Assembly: GCA_018267055.1 (NCBI GenBank)
Contig: JAFDZF010000014.1
Location: 1-64,000 of the forward strand
Source: Bacteroidota bacterium
GTDB taxonomy: Bacteria > Bacteroidota > Bacteroidia > Flavobacteriales_F > PHOS-HE28
Length of the DNA stretch: 64,000 bases
Direction: 5' to 3'
Shown here: in pieces, positions 50,295-58,667 of the stretch
How positions within the stretch are numbered: the stretch's first letter is position 1
Layout of the letters: each line of letters begins with the position of its first letter
Position numbers and translations under genes: made by a program
The notes under the pieces: generated by a model
What the model saw: only the letters and a program-made list of their open reading frames with translations
Databases searched by the model: none
What the model was told of the DNA's origin: nothing

Positions 50295-51731
50295 TCAGTG
50301 TTCGTGTTCGCCAGTGTTCGTCATCATGCTCATCAGGTAAAAGGCTCCACCCGTCACCACCTCGGCATTAGAAGGTACCGGCTGTAGGAAGGTGATGGCG
50401 GTGTAGCCGCCCTTAGTGACGCCACGTTTTACCTGCACACGCTGAAAGTGCATGGGTCCAGTATGGTCGTGGCCTTCGCCATCGGTATGCTTGGAACCTT
50501 CCTTCGCATGGTCGTGCGCGTCACTGCTCGTGTGCGCTTGGCCTTGGGCATGCGCATGGGCCGCTCCGTCAGCGTGCTCATGAGCCTCGTCCTCTTGGTG
50601 GCCCGTCCCTTCCTTAGCGTGGTCGTGCTCCTCCGCATGGGCATGGCCTTTCTCACCGCCGTGGCCATCGCCTTCCTCTGCCTCGGTGTGCAGGAAGACA
50701 TAGTCGTTGCCGTTGTTGCTCACGATGGCCTCCGTGGGCACTGCCGGTACCTTGGCATTGCCCAGGTCGATCATGGCCGTTACGCCCATGCCCTCGATCA
50801 GCCCGCCCTTGTCACCGGTAATGCGCGCATGGACGGGCAAGGTCTTGGTCTCGCTCTCGAAGGCGCTGCCGATCGCGAACACTTCTGCCGTGTAGGTGCG
50901 CCCGGGCACATTGGTGAGGACAAGATCGATCTGCTGGCCCGCCTTCACCTTGGCGATGTCCTGCTCGTACACGAACACGTCCACGTGCAGCTCCTGGTTG
51001 TTCACCACGCGGATCATGGGAACCTCGCCACCAACTCTGCTCCCCACGTTCACGTCGATGCTCGCCACGGCCCCGTCGATCGGGCTGGGCACGTTGATGG
51101 TGGTGCGGATGTCGTCCGCCGTGAGCTTCGTTGGATCGAGGCCCCAGAGACGAAGCACCTGCTCGTCGGACCGGACGTCGGCCAGTAGACCGGCATGGTC
51201 GGCTGTCGCCTGTTGCAGGGTCTTCTGGGCGTTCACGTTCGTGCGCGCCAGTTCCGTCTGCCGTTCGAGGTCGGCCTGTGCATAGGTGAGGCGCGCGCGG
51301 GCGTCGAGGTAGTCGCGCTGTAGTTGAGCGATTGACTGGTCGGCGAGCGTGACCAACGTTTGACCCTTGCGCACATGGTCGCCTTCCTGAACCAGCACTT
51401 CCCGCACGGTGGCGGGGACCGAGGCGCTCACGTCGGCGATGTTCTGCGGTGGCACTTTCAGGAAACCCGTGGCTTGCAGGGACGTGGCGAGGTCCTTCAT
51501 TTCCACGAGGCCCAACTTGCCTTCGATGGCCAAGAACTGCTCGGGGCTCACCTCGGGCGACTCCCCCAGGTGTTCTTCATGGCCGTGGCCATGGCCCTCT
51601 TCCTCTTCGCCCTGTTCCGGGGGAGCGGCGGCGCCTCCGCAGGCGGCCAGTGAGAAAAGGAGCAGCACAGCGAAAAGGGAGCGGACATGCGGCAGGGCCT
51701 TGATGCCCCGGTTGAAAAAGGTGACGTTCAT
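50295..51731 (-). CDS. czcB: RND efflux periplasmic adaptor (CzcB/CusB type) with His-rich insertion
   Basis: This 478-residue lipoprotein has its lipobox at LAAC (Cys31), a first His/Glu-rich segment (GEEEEGHGHGHEEHLGE), then the adaptor fold: barrel-sandwich and alpha-hairpin parts (VREVLVQEGDHVRKGQTLVT; LQRDYLDARARLTYAQADLE) and a beta-barrel. Residues 348-424 insert 17 His among 77 residues into the C-terminal domain. It links the inner-membrane CzcA pump to the outer-membrane channel and may pass metal to it. It ends 13 bp before czcA's position upstream on the operon and is followed by the ATPase gene 5 bp later. Confidence 0.9.
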   Translation of the reverse strand: MNVTFFNRGIKALPHVRSLFAVLLLFSLAACGGAAAPPEQGEEEEGHGHGHEEHLGESPEVSPEQFLAIEGKLGLVEMKDLATSLQATGFLKVPPQNIADVSASVPATVREVLVQEGDHVRKGQTLVTLADQSIAQLQRDYLDARARLTYAQADLERQTELARTNVNAQKTLQQATADHAGLLADVRSDEQVLRLWGLDPTKLTADDIRTTINVPSPIDGAVASIDVNVGSRVGGEVPMIRVVNNQELHVDVFVYEQDIAKVKAGQQIDLVLTNVPGRTYTAEVFAIGSAFESETKTLPVHARITGDKGGLIEGMGVTAMIDLGNAKVPAVPTEAIVSNNGNDYVFLHTEAEEGDGHGGEKGHAHAEEHDHAKEGTGHQEDEAHEHADGAAHAHAQGQAHTSSDAHDHAKEGSKHTDGEGHDHTGPMHFQRVQVKRGVTKGGYTAITFLQPVPSNAEVVTGGAFYLMSMMTNTGEHEH

Positions 51732-51744
51732 GGTGAACGGTGGT

Positions 51745-54700
51745 TTAGGGATTGAGGAGGTAATTGAGCTGCACCACGGCCCGGTCGTACTGGTGCAAGG
51801 CGCCGAGGTAGCGATCGCGCAGGCCGATGGCCTGGGTGATCAGCGCCGTGTATTCGATGTATCCGATCTCGCCGCTGGGATAGGCGATGCCCGCCGAGCG
51901 TAGTAGTTCGTCCGCCTGTCGCAGGCCGTTGCCTTCAAGGGCGGACAGGGCTTGGCGATCGGCCTCCAGCCGTTGCTGGGCAGCCGTGGTCTCACTGGTC
52001 AACCGCAAGCGGGCGTTGAGCGCTTCCTGTTCCGCTGCCTGCCGGGCGAAGTCCGCCGAGCGTATGCGGCTGCGGAAGCTCCAGAAGCCGAGCGGTATGC
52101 CGATACCCACGCTGTACCCGTAGAACTCTTCCTGCACGCCGTAGAGACGCTGGTCGAACACACGGGCGTTCAGGTCGGGCAGCAGTCGGTTCTTCTCCAC
52201 GCGCTTCTGACGGTCGAGCAGGTCCACGTTGCGCTGATACACGTCCAGCATCGGGTGGGATGCCGGAGGACCGGTACTGGCGGGTGCTTGCAGCTTGGGC
52301 AGATCGGCTTCCACCGGCACCACGTCCATGGCGCTGTTCATCCATTGCCGCAGTGTGGCTTGGGCGATGTACATCTCGGCCTGGGCTTGGGCCATCGCTA
52401 CGGTGGCTTCGCTGCGGCGGGCTTGCACGCTGAGCCGCTCCAGCCCGCTGCTCTCGCCGGTGCTGAAGCGCAGCTCGCCGCTGCGTTCCAGTTCGGCCAT
52501 GGTGCTGTCCTGCCGTTGCATCAAGCGTAGACGGTCGGTGGCGTACAGCAGGCCCAAATAGGCCAGACGCACCTCGCGTGCCAGCTCTCGCTCGGTGAGC
52601 GCTTGGCGGCTTTTCGCCAGCTCGATGCCGGCCTTCGCAGCCTTGCTTTGGGCCATGTACACCGTGGGGAAGCGGATGGATTGCGCGAGGCCCACCTTCA
52701 GGATGCCGTCGCTCTCGGGGTTCGCTCGCGTAAGGTCCTCGTTCTCGTAGAACAGGGTTGTCTGTCCGATATCCACCGCGTTCCCCTTCGCCGCCTCGGC
52801 CTGCCGGACTTGCAGGCGTGCGGCTTCGGCCATCGGCGCGTTACGCAACGCCATCGCCACGCAACTATCGATGGTCAAGGGTACCGGGGCTTGAGCGTTT
52901 GCCTTCGAACCGATGAGCACCGCGATCATCGTAGCTACGACAACGGCCGCTTTGGGCGCGCGCGGTCGGCCGATGCGCAGGAAGAGGAGATAAAGCACAG
53001 GCAGCACCACCAAGGTGAGCGCGGTCGCGCTGACGAGACCGCCGATGACGACGGTGGCCAACGGTCGCTGAACTTCCGCACCGGCACTGCCGCTGAGGGC
53101 CATGGGCAGGAAGCCGAGCGAGGCCACGGCCGCTGTCATCAAGACCGGGCGCAAGCGCATTCGGGTACCCTTGAGCACGCGCTCCTTCAGATCCGTAATG
53201 CCTTCCTTCTCCAATTGGTCGAACGTGGCGATGAGCACAATGCCGTTGAGCACCGCCACACCGAAGAGCGCGATGAAGCCCACACCCGCGCTGATGCTGA
53301 ACGGCATGTCGCGGAGCAAGAGCGCGGCCACCCCGCCGATGGCGCTCATGGGAATGGCGGTGTAGATCAGCAGCGCCCGCTTCGCACTGGCGAAGGTGAA
53401 GTACAGCAGCAGGTAGATGAGCGCCAGCGCCACGGGCACGGCCACCATCAGCCGCTTGTTCGCGGCGCGCAGGTTCTCGAAGGTGCCGCCGAAGGTGTAG
53501 TAGTAGCCGGACGGCAGTTTGACCTCCGCATCCATCTTGCGCATCACCTCCTCCACGAAGCTCTCCACGTCGCGACCCCGCACGTTCACGCCGATCACGA
53601 TGCGGCGCTTCGCGTTCTCCCGGCCGATCTGGGCCGGTCCGCTCACCAGTTCCACGCGGGCCAACTGCTTCAGCGCTATCTGGCCGCCACGGGGCATGGC
53701 CACGAGCAGGTTGCTCACGTCATCGATGCTTTGGCGCTGCTCTTGGGGCATGCGTACCACCAGGTCGAAGCGTCGTTCGTTCTCGTAGATCGCCCCTGCG
53801 GTCTCGCCCGCGAAGGCCGTGCGCAGGGTCCGGTTCAGGTCGCGCACGTTCAGGCCGTACTGCGCCACGCGCGCACGGTCGTACGTGACGGTGATCTGCG
53901 GAAGGCCTGCCACGCGTTCCACTTGGGGCTCGCCCGCACCTTCCACGCCCCCCACGATTGCAGCGACCTTGTCCGCCACCACCGCTAGGCTGTCCATGTT
54001 CTCGCCGTAGATCTTCACGGCCACGTCCTGGCGGATGCCGGTCATCAGCTCATTGAAGCGCATCTGGATGGGCTGCGTGGCCTCGAAGAAGACGCCCGGC
54101 ACCTGGCGCAAGGCGTTGAGCATGGTGTCCTGCAAGGCCTCGCGGTCGTGTGCCGTCACCCACTCGTCCTTCTCTTTCAGGATGATTAGCAGGTCGGTAG
54201 CCTCAGGAGGCATGGGATCCGTAGGGATCTCTGCACTGCCTGTGCGCCCCACCACCTGCTTCACCTCGGGGAACTTCATCAGAATCTTCTCCACCTTCTC
54301 GTTGTTGGCGATGCTCATGCTCAGCGAGGCCCCTTGTGGCAGGATGCTGTGGAAGGCGAAGTCGCCCTCCTCCAGTGTGGGGATGAACTCGCCGCCCATT
54401 CGCGAGAACGCGAACGCGCTGGCGATGAAGAGCAATACGGCTACCGTGATCACCTTCAACTGATTGCGCAGGGCGAACCAGATGATGGGGTCATACCAGC
54501 GCTGGAAACGTTCCATCATGCGGTCGCTGAAATTCCGCTTGTGCGATGTGTTGCGCGAGAGCGCCAATGCGCTCATCATCGGCACGTAGGTGAGGCTCAG
54601 TAGCAGGGCGCCGAGGATGGCGAAGCTGACCACCGTGGCCATCGGGCGGAACATCTTGCCCTCGATGCCGATGAGGGTGAGGATGGGGATGTACACGATG

Positions 54701-56070
54701 AGGATGATGATCTCACCGAAGGCCGCGCTGCTGCGGATCCGGCTCGCGCTCACGTAGACCTCGCGGTCCATTTCCTTGCGCGTGAGCGTGCGGCCCTTGA
54801 AGTGCGTCTGCAAGTGGTGGAGGGTGGCCTCCACGATGATGACCGCCCCGTCCACGATGAGGCCGAAGTCGATGGCGCCGAGGCTCATCAGGTTGCCGCT
54901 CACCCCGAAGAGGTTCATCAGGATGATGGCGAACAGCATGCTCAGCGGGATCACACTGGCCACGATGAGGCCCGCGCGCCAGTTGCCCAGGAAGAGCACC
55001 AGAACGAAGATCACGATCAAGGCCCCCTCGACCAGGTTCTTCTTCACCGTGCCGATGGCGCGGTCCACCAGGCTGGTGCGGTCGAGGTAGGGCTCGATCA
55101 TCAACCCCTCCGGCAGGGACTTCTGGATCATTGGGATCCGTTCCTTCACGGCCGCCACCACGTTAGAGCTGTTTCCGCCTTTCAGCATCAGCACCATGCC
55201 GCCCACCACTTCGCCTTCGCCGTTGCGGGTGAGCGCACCGTAGCGCGGTGCGCTGCCGTAACCCACGGTGGCCACGTCGCGCACCAGCAAGGGCACACCG
55301 TTACTACCGTTCTTCACCACCACTTGGCCAATGTCTTCAGGCGTACGCAACAGACCATTACCACGGATGCTGTAGCTGTTCGGGCGCTTGTCGATGTAAG
55401 CCCCGCCCGTGTTTTCGTTGTTGCTTTCCAGCGCGGTGAAGACCTCGCCGATGGTCACGCCCATACTCTGCAGCCGCTTGGGGTCCACGCTCACCTCGTA
55501 CTGCTTCACCACCCCGCCGAAGCTGTTCACCTCGGCCACGCCGGGCGTGCCGATGAGCTGCCGCGCCACCACCCAGTCCTGGATGGTGCGCAACTCGGCC
55601 GGGGAAAACTTCTCCTCGAACCCCTCTTGCGGATGAAGCGCGTACTGGTAGATCTCGCCCAGCCCCGTGCTCACCGGCGCGAGGAACGGGTCGCCCACAC
55701 CGGCCGGTATTTGCCCGATGGCTTCCGCCAGCCGTTGGTCCACCAACGTGCGCGCGAAGTAGATGTCCACCTTCTCATCGAAAACGATGGTGACCAAGCT
55801 GAGCCCGAAGCGGCTGATGGAACGGATCTCCACCAGATCGGGCAGCGAGGCCATGCTGCGCTCGATGGGCGCCGTGACGAACTGCTCCACCTCCTGCGCC
55901 GCGAGGGTGGGTGTGTTGGTGATCACCTGCACCTGGTTGTTGGTGATGTCGGGCACCGCGTCGATGGGCAGCTGCGTGAGCGAATAGCCGCCGTAGACGA
56001 GGAGCACGACCGTGAACAGACCGATGATGGCCTTGTTCCGTATGGAGAACTGGATGATCCTGTCGATCAT
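51745..56070 (-). CDS. czcA: CzcA-type heavy-metal RND pump fused to a TolC-like channel domain
   Basis: This 1441-residue protein has a full RND pump (about 1-1040) with helix 4 motif DFGLIVDGAVIIVE (401-414), which is the Zn/Co/Cd-type signature rather than the Cu/Ag one. Residues about 1060-1441 form an outer-membrane-factor (CzcC/TolC-like) domain: VPLTIDSCVAMALRNAPMAE and helical repeats with AKAGIELAKSRQALTERELA. Such fusions occur in Bacteroidota. How one chain reaches both membranes is unclear; processing between the domains is possible. ATG 56070 (MIDRIIQFSIRNKAIIGLF) is chosen. Confidence 0.93.
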   Translation of the reverse strand: MIDRIIQFSIRNKAIIGLFTVVLLVYGGYSLTQLPIDAVPDITNNQVQVITNTPTLAAQEVEQFVTAPIERSMASLPDLVEIRSISRFGLSLVTIVFDEKVDIYFARTLVDQRLAEAIGQIPAGVGDPFLAPVSTGLGEIYQYALHPQEGFEEKFSPAELRTIQDWVVARQLIGTPGVAEVNSFGGVVKQYEVSVDPKRLQSMGVTIGEVFTALESNNENTGGAYIDKRPNSYSIRGNGLLRTPEDIGQVVVKNGSNGVPLLVRDVATVGYGSAPRYGALTRNGEGEVVGGMVLMLKGGNSSNVVAAVKERIPMIQKSLPEGLMIEPYLDRTSLVDRAIGTVKKNLVEGALIVIFVLVLFLGNWRAGLIVASVIPLSMLFAIILMNLFGVSGNLMSLGAIDFGLIVDGAVIIVEATLHHLQTHFKGRTLTRKEMDREVYVSASRIRSSAAFGEIIILIVYIPILTLIGIEGKMFRPMATVVSFAILGALLLSLTYVPMMSALALSRNTSHKRNFSDRMMERFQRWYDPIIWFALRNQLKVITVAVLLFIASAFAFSRMGGEFIPTLEEGDFAFHSILPQGASLSMSIANNEKVEKILMKFPEVKQVVGRTGSAEIPTDPMPPEATDLLIILKEKDEWVTAHDREALQDTMLNALRQVPGVFFEATQPIQMRFNELMTGIRQDVAVKIYGENMDSLAVVADKVAAIVGGVEGAGEPQVERVAGLPQITVTYDRARVAQYGLNVRDLNRTLRTAFAGETAGAIYENERRFDLVVRMPQEQRQSIDDVSNLLVAMPRGGQIALKQLARVELVSGPAQIGRENAKRRIVIGVNVRGRDVESFVEEVMRKMDAEVKLPSGYYYTFGGTFENLRAANKRLMVAVPVALALIYLLLYFTFASAKRALLIYTAIPMSAIGGVAALLLRDMPFSISAGVGFIALFGVAVLNGIVLIATFDQLEKEGITDLKERVLKGTRMRLRPVLMTAAVASLGFLPMALSGSAGAEVQRPLATVVIGGLVSATALTLVVLPVLYLLFLRIGRPRAPKAAVVVATMIAVLIGSKANAQAPVPLTIDSCVAMALRNAPMAEAARLQVRQAEAAKGNAVDIGQTTLFYENEDLTRANPESDGILKVGLAQSIRFPTVYMAQSKAAKAGIELAKSRQALTERELAREVRLAYLGLLYATDRLRLMQRQDSTMAELERSGELRFSTGESSGLERLSVQARRSEATVAMAQAQAEMYIAQATLRQWMNSAMDVVPVEADLPKLQAPASTGPPASHPMLDVYQRNVDLLDRQKRVEKNRLLPDLNARVFDQRLYGVQEEFYGYSVGIGIPLGFWSFRSRIRSADFARQAAEQEALNARLRLTSETTAAQQRLEADRQALSALEGNGLRQADELLRSAGIAYPSGEIGYIEYTALITQAIGLRDRYLGALHQYDRAVVQLNYLLNP

Positions 56071-56172
56071 GGAATGAGGTCGATTGCCCGCAATACGACG
56101 GGCTGGTGGAACAGGAAAAAACCGAGAACGCACGGGGCGAAGCCTCGCCGTGCGGGAGCGCTCAGCGCCGTA

Positions 56173-56532
56173 TCAGGCGCGAGGCGGGTTCCACTTGGAA
56201 CCGGAGAAAGAAGCGATGTCTCCTGATTCTTGGAATGCTTCCAAGGTCATCAGCGGACCACGCAAGTCCGTCACGATCAGCTGCGGCCGCGTGGCGATCA
56301 GAGCTGGGACATTACATGCACAGAAATGGTCCCGGCAATCCTTACTCATAGGCTCATGGCCATGTTGGTGCTCCTCCGACTGTCCGGTATGAGCAGCATC
56401 GTCATGATGGCCGAAGTCGCTATGATGCTCCACGAAGTGGATCACCACCTCTGGAAGACGCACCCATTCATGCAGCTCGAGCGCACTCCAGGCATAGAGC
56501 CCGAGGGTGAGGAGGAATAGCGCTCGTCGCAT
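56173..56532 (-). CDS. Small His-rich exported protein at the head of the metal operon
   Basis: This 119-residue protein has an N-terminal hydrophobic segment (MRRALFLLTLGLYAWSALEL), then EWVRLPEVVIHFVEHHSDFG and a His/Asp cluster HHDDAAHTGQSEEHQHGHE, followed by CRDHFCACN. It resembles a small family often found directly before czcA genes in Bacteroidota. It probably binds metal in the periplasm, as buffer or sensor. It is the first gene of the nine-gene unit, 102 bp before czcA. Confidence 0.65.
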   Translation of the reverse strand: MRRALFLLTLGLYAWSALELHEWVRLPEVVIHFVEHHSDFGHHDDAAHTGQSEEHQHGHEPMSKDCRDHFCACNVPALIATRPQLIVTDLRGPLMTLEAFQESGDIASFSGSKWNPPRA

Positions 56533-56585
56533 GGGGGCAATCTACGACGAGTCCAAGGTCGAAGTTTGCAGCCCCCCAGAGAGCG

Positions 56586-56990
56586 TTAACAATTAATATC
56601 GAAAAGGAGCTTTGCTACCGAAGCTAGTAAGGCGACGATGGACACGAAAAGGGCCCAACCCGAGCGCACAGAAGCTTGCGCTGCACGGCGCTCATCCCGA
56701 GCGGAACGAGTTGCTCGAATAGCGTATCGCTGGTCAAGAGTGTCATCTCCGGCCAACGCAGCGACCCATGCCGCTGTATCCAAATCCTCATTGAGTTCGA
56801 TCCACTTGTCATCGTACAGTTCCTTGCATACAACCAACACCTCGTGGGGGCGTCTGCCCAATGCATTGGTGACCGAGGATACGGAAGCCCAGCTACCATT
56901 CGGGCCAAACCCCCTCCGTAGCAGGTGAGCTAGCACTTGCTGCCTTAAACGCTCCGCACCACTAAGTTCATCGGCCTTTGTCATAATCAT
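56586..56990 (-). CDS. Hypothetical protein with C-terminal membrane helix
   Basis: This 134-residue protein has an N-terminal winged-helix-like region (LRQQVLAHLLRRGFGPNGSW, ASVSSVTNALGRRPHEVLVV), a middle acidic stretch, and one C-terminal membrane helix (WALFVSIVALLASVAKLLFD). ATG 56990 or 56984 may be the start. It is the last gene before the right end of the island and is separated from the metal operon by 53 bp. No family recognised. Confidence 0.5.
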   Translation of the reverse strand: MIMTKADELSGAERLRQQVLAHLLRRGFGPNGSWASVSSVTNALGRRPHEVLVVCKELYDDKWIELNEDLDTAAWVAALAGDDTLDQRYAIRATRSARDERRAAQASVRSGWALFVSIVALLASVAKLLFDINC

Positions 56991-57049
56991 GAAGCTAGTC
57001 GTACCGCAAGCCGGGATTGGAGTGCCGGGCTGGCCCGATTTGCTCCATT

Positions 57050-57058
57050 ATTTACCCC
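57050..57058 (+). repeat. ATTTACCCC near the right end of the island
   Basis: It matches 9 of the 10 bases of the tandem repeats beside the integrase (37946-37967) and lies 55 bp from the right attachment repeat. It is a candidate recombinase arm site. Confidence 0.35.
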
Positions 57059-57070
57059 TGGCTGAAATAG

Positions 57071-57101
57071 GCAGGCCCCCCATTTTGGCTGGAGGGCCTG
57101 C
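57071..57101 (-). terminator. Hairpin downstream of tRNA-Val(CAC), supplied by the island
   Basis: An 8-bp perfect stem (GCAGGCCC / GGGCCTGC), extendable by two pairs past a bulge, lies 13 bp beyond the tRNA 3' end on the minus strand. Insertion moved the original terminator 19 kb away; this could replace it. Confidence 0.45.
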
Positions 57102-57112
57102 TGTTCTAGGGA

Positions 57113-57160
57113 GTGGGACGTACTGGATTCGAACCAGTGACCTCATGCGTGTGAAGCATG
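57113..57160. repeat. Right attachment site (attR): 48-bp direct repeat within tRNA-Val(CAC)
   Basis: It is identical to 37783-37830. It covers the 3' part of the intact tRNA from the anticodon arm to the discriminator base. The recombinase therefore rebuilt the tRNA gene on insertion. Confidence 0.93.
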
Positions 57161-57188
57161 CGCTCTGAACCAGCTGAGCTAACATCCC
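57114..57188 (-). tRNA. tRNA-Val (anticodon CAC)
   Basis: The 75-nt minus-strand gene folds as a full cloverleaf: acceptor GGGATGT with ACGTCCC, a D arm GCTC..GAGC, anticodon stem CATGC/GCATG with loop TTCACAC, and T arm with GGTTCGAATCC-type core. Anticodon CAC reads GUG. CCA is not encoded. Its 3' 47 bases belong to attR. Confidence 0.95.
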
Positions 57189-57213
57189 ATGGGTGCAAAA
57201 GAACGGAACTTTG

Positions 57214-57288
57214 TGGAAGCAGCCGGATTCGAACCAGCGACCCTCTGCTTGTAAGGCAGATGCTCTGAACCAGCTGAGCTATGCTTCC
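57214..57288 (-). tRNA. tRNA-Val (anticodon TAC)
   Basis: The 75-nt minus-strand gene has acceptor GGAAGCA with TGCTTCC, anticodon stem TCTGC/GCAGA with loop CTTACAA, and T arm GCTGG/CCGGC around TTCGAAT. Anticodon TAC reads GUA and, modified, GUG. It lies 25 bp upstream of tRNA-Val(CAC) in the same unit. Confidence 0.95.
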
Positions 57289-57298
57289 AAAAGGGCCG

Positions 57299-57306
57299 CG
57301 AAGATA
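57299..57306 (-). promoter_or_regulatory. -7-type promoter box of the tRNA-Val operon
   Basis: On the minus strand this reads TATCTTCG, 10 nt before the mature 5' end of tRNA-Val(TAC). Confidence 0.5.
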
Positions 57307-57388
57307 GATCTTCATCCGACTTGGTGACGGGAACGTTCCAAGATGTCCGGGAAAGCAGGCGGGCCCTGATCTTCGCGTCGCCGTTCCC

Positions 57389-58579
57389 ATGCTGCTGGCC
57401 CGCCTCCGCCCCTTCCTGCTCATCGCCTCGGCGCTGCTGCTGCTGGTGCTGGCCCTGGAGCACCTGAACGGGCGCTTCTGGCTGAACGACTTCCGGGTGT
57501 ACTACATGGCCGCCGACGCCATGTGCCACGGACGGCCCATGTACGGCGTGGCCTTCGGCGAGGACACCGGCCTTTACAAGTACGTGCCCGTGGGGCTGTA
57601 CTTCTTCGTGCCGTACACCCTGCTGGAGTTCCACACGGCGGCGGTCATCCACTTCCTGCTCATGGGCGCGGTGCTCCTGGCCTGCTTCGTCGTGATGGAG
57701 TACATCCTGGGCCGTTACATCGTGGGCGACTTCCTGCCGCGGTCCTCGCTGCGCGCGGGCCTGGGGCTGCTGTGCATCGTGGTGCTGCTCTCGCGGGAGC
57801 TCCACCTGGGGAACATCAACCTGGGCCTCGTCCTCCTGGTAGTGGCCGGCACCGAGCGCTACCTCGCGGGCAAGCGCTGGCAGGCGGGCATCTGCTTCGG
57901 CACCATCTGGCTCATCAAGCCCTACCTGTTGCTGATGCTGGTGCCGCTGGTGGTCCGGCGCGACCGGCGGGTGCTCGGCAGCGCGGGGATCACCATGGCC
58001 GTGGGGTTGCTGATCCCCATGCTCTTCGAGGGCCCTGTCGGATGGGTCGAGCAACTGCAGGCCTGGGTGGCCTCGATGGCCCACCACACCAAGGTGCTGG
58101 ACAGCCCGGACCGCGTGGGCGCCCTCTTGGGGCATGCGCTGGGCGCGCTGCCTCCGCTGATGGACCGCCTCTTCATCGCCCTGGCGGGACTGGCGTTGGC
58201 GGGATGGACCCGGCACCACGTCCGTACGGCCCCCACGGTGCAGGCCATGCGGATGGACCAGGCCGTGGAACTATGGATGGCGTTCGCCTGTGTGCCCAAC
58301 CTGGTGATCACCGACCAGGAGCACTTCCTGTTCGCCCTGCCGCTGATGCTCTTCGTGCTGGCCTATCTCTTCACCCATCGCGACCGGACGGTACTTATGG
58401 CCTTCATAGGGGCCATGCTGCTGCACGCCACCCGGAGCACGGACCTCTGGGGCTCGCCGATCGAGAACAAGCTGGTGGGGTGGGGCGTTCTCGGAATGGG
58501 GAATATTCTCCTGATGGCCACCGCGCTGCTGGCGGGCCATCGCTGGCGCAGGAACGCCGCCGCCCCGCTACGGTCTTGA
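57389..58579 (+). CDS. GT87-like integral membrane mannosyltransferase (DUF2029)
   Basis: This 396-residue protein has about ten membrane helices. Its periplasmic loop after helix 1 carries WLNDFRVYYMAADAMCHGRP, the Asp-containing motif of DUF2029/GT87 glycosyltransferases. Later KRWQAGICFGTIWLIKPYLL and VPNLVITDQEHFLFALPLML fit the family. Characterised GT87 members transfer mannose from polyprenyl phosphate; the acceptor here is unknown. It starts about 100 bp from the divergent tRNA operon. Confidence 0.75.
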   Translation: MLLARLRPFLLIASALLLLVLALEHLNGRFWLNDFRVYYMAADAMCHGRPMYGVAFGEDTGLYKYVPVGLYFFVPYTLLEFHTAAVIHFLLMGAVLLACFVVMEYILGRYIVGDFLPRSSLRAGLGLLCIVVLLSRELHLGNINLGLVLLVVAGTERYLAGKRWQAGICFGTIWLIKPYLLLMLVPLVVRRDRRVLGSAGITMAVGLLIPMLFEGPVGWVEQLQAWVASMAHHTKVLDSPDRVGALLGHALGALPPLMDRLFIALAGLALAGWTRHHVRTAPTVQAMRMDQAVELWMAFACVPNLVITDQEHFLFALPLMLFVLAYLFTHRDRTVLMAFIGAMLLHATRSTDLWGSPIENKLVGWGVLGMGNILLMATALLAGHRWRRNAAAPLRS

Positions 58580-58667
58580 AGGCGGGCGGGGGACCCGTGA
58601 CCGGACGGCCGATAGAGCACCCAGGGCAGGAATGCCCTTTGCTGCCGATGCGGCAATCCGACCGACC

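Larger units (their letters stand above)
37784..57160. mobile_element. Integrated genomic island of about 19.3 kb in tRNA-Val(CAC)
   Basis: It is bounded by perfect 48-bp repeats, one of them part of an intact tRNA gene, with a tyrosine recombinase just inside the left end. It carries a helix-turn-helix protein, a replication-initiator-like protein, a HicB-like pair, secreted proteins and a nine-gene metal-export operon. The left half looks less GC-rich than the chromosome. No relaxase or mating-pair genes are recognised, so it is an integrative element, perhaps mobilisable rather than self-transmissible. Confidence 0.9.

Noticed and set aside
54802-56226. 474-codon open frame antisense to czcA
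   Set aside because: It is a shadow of the RND pump. No signal peptide or domain.
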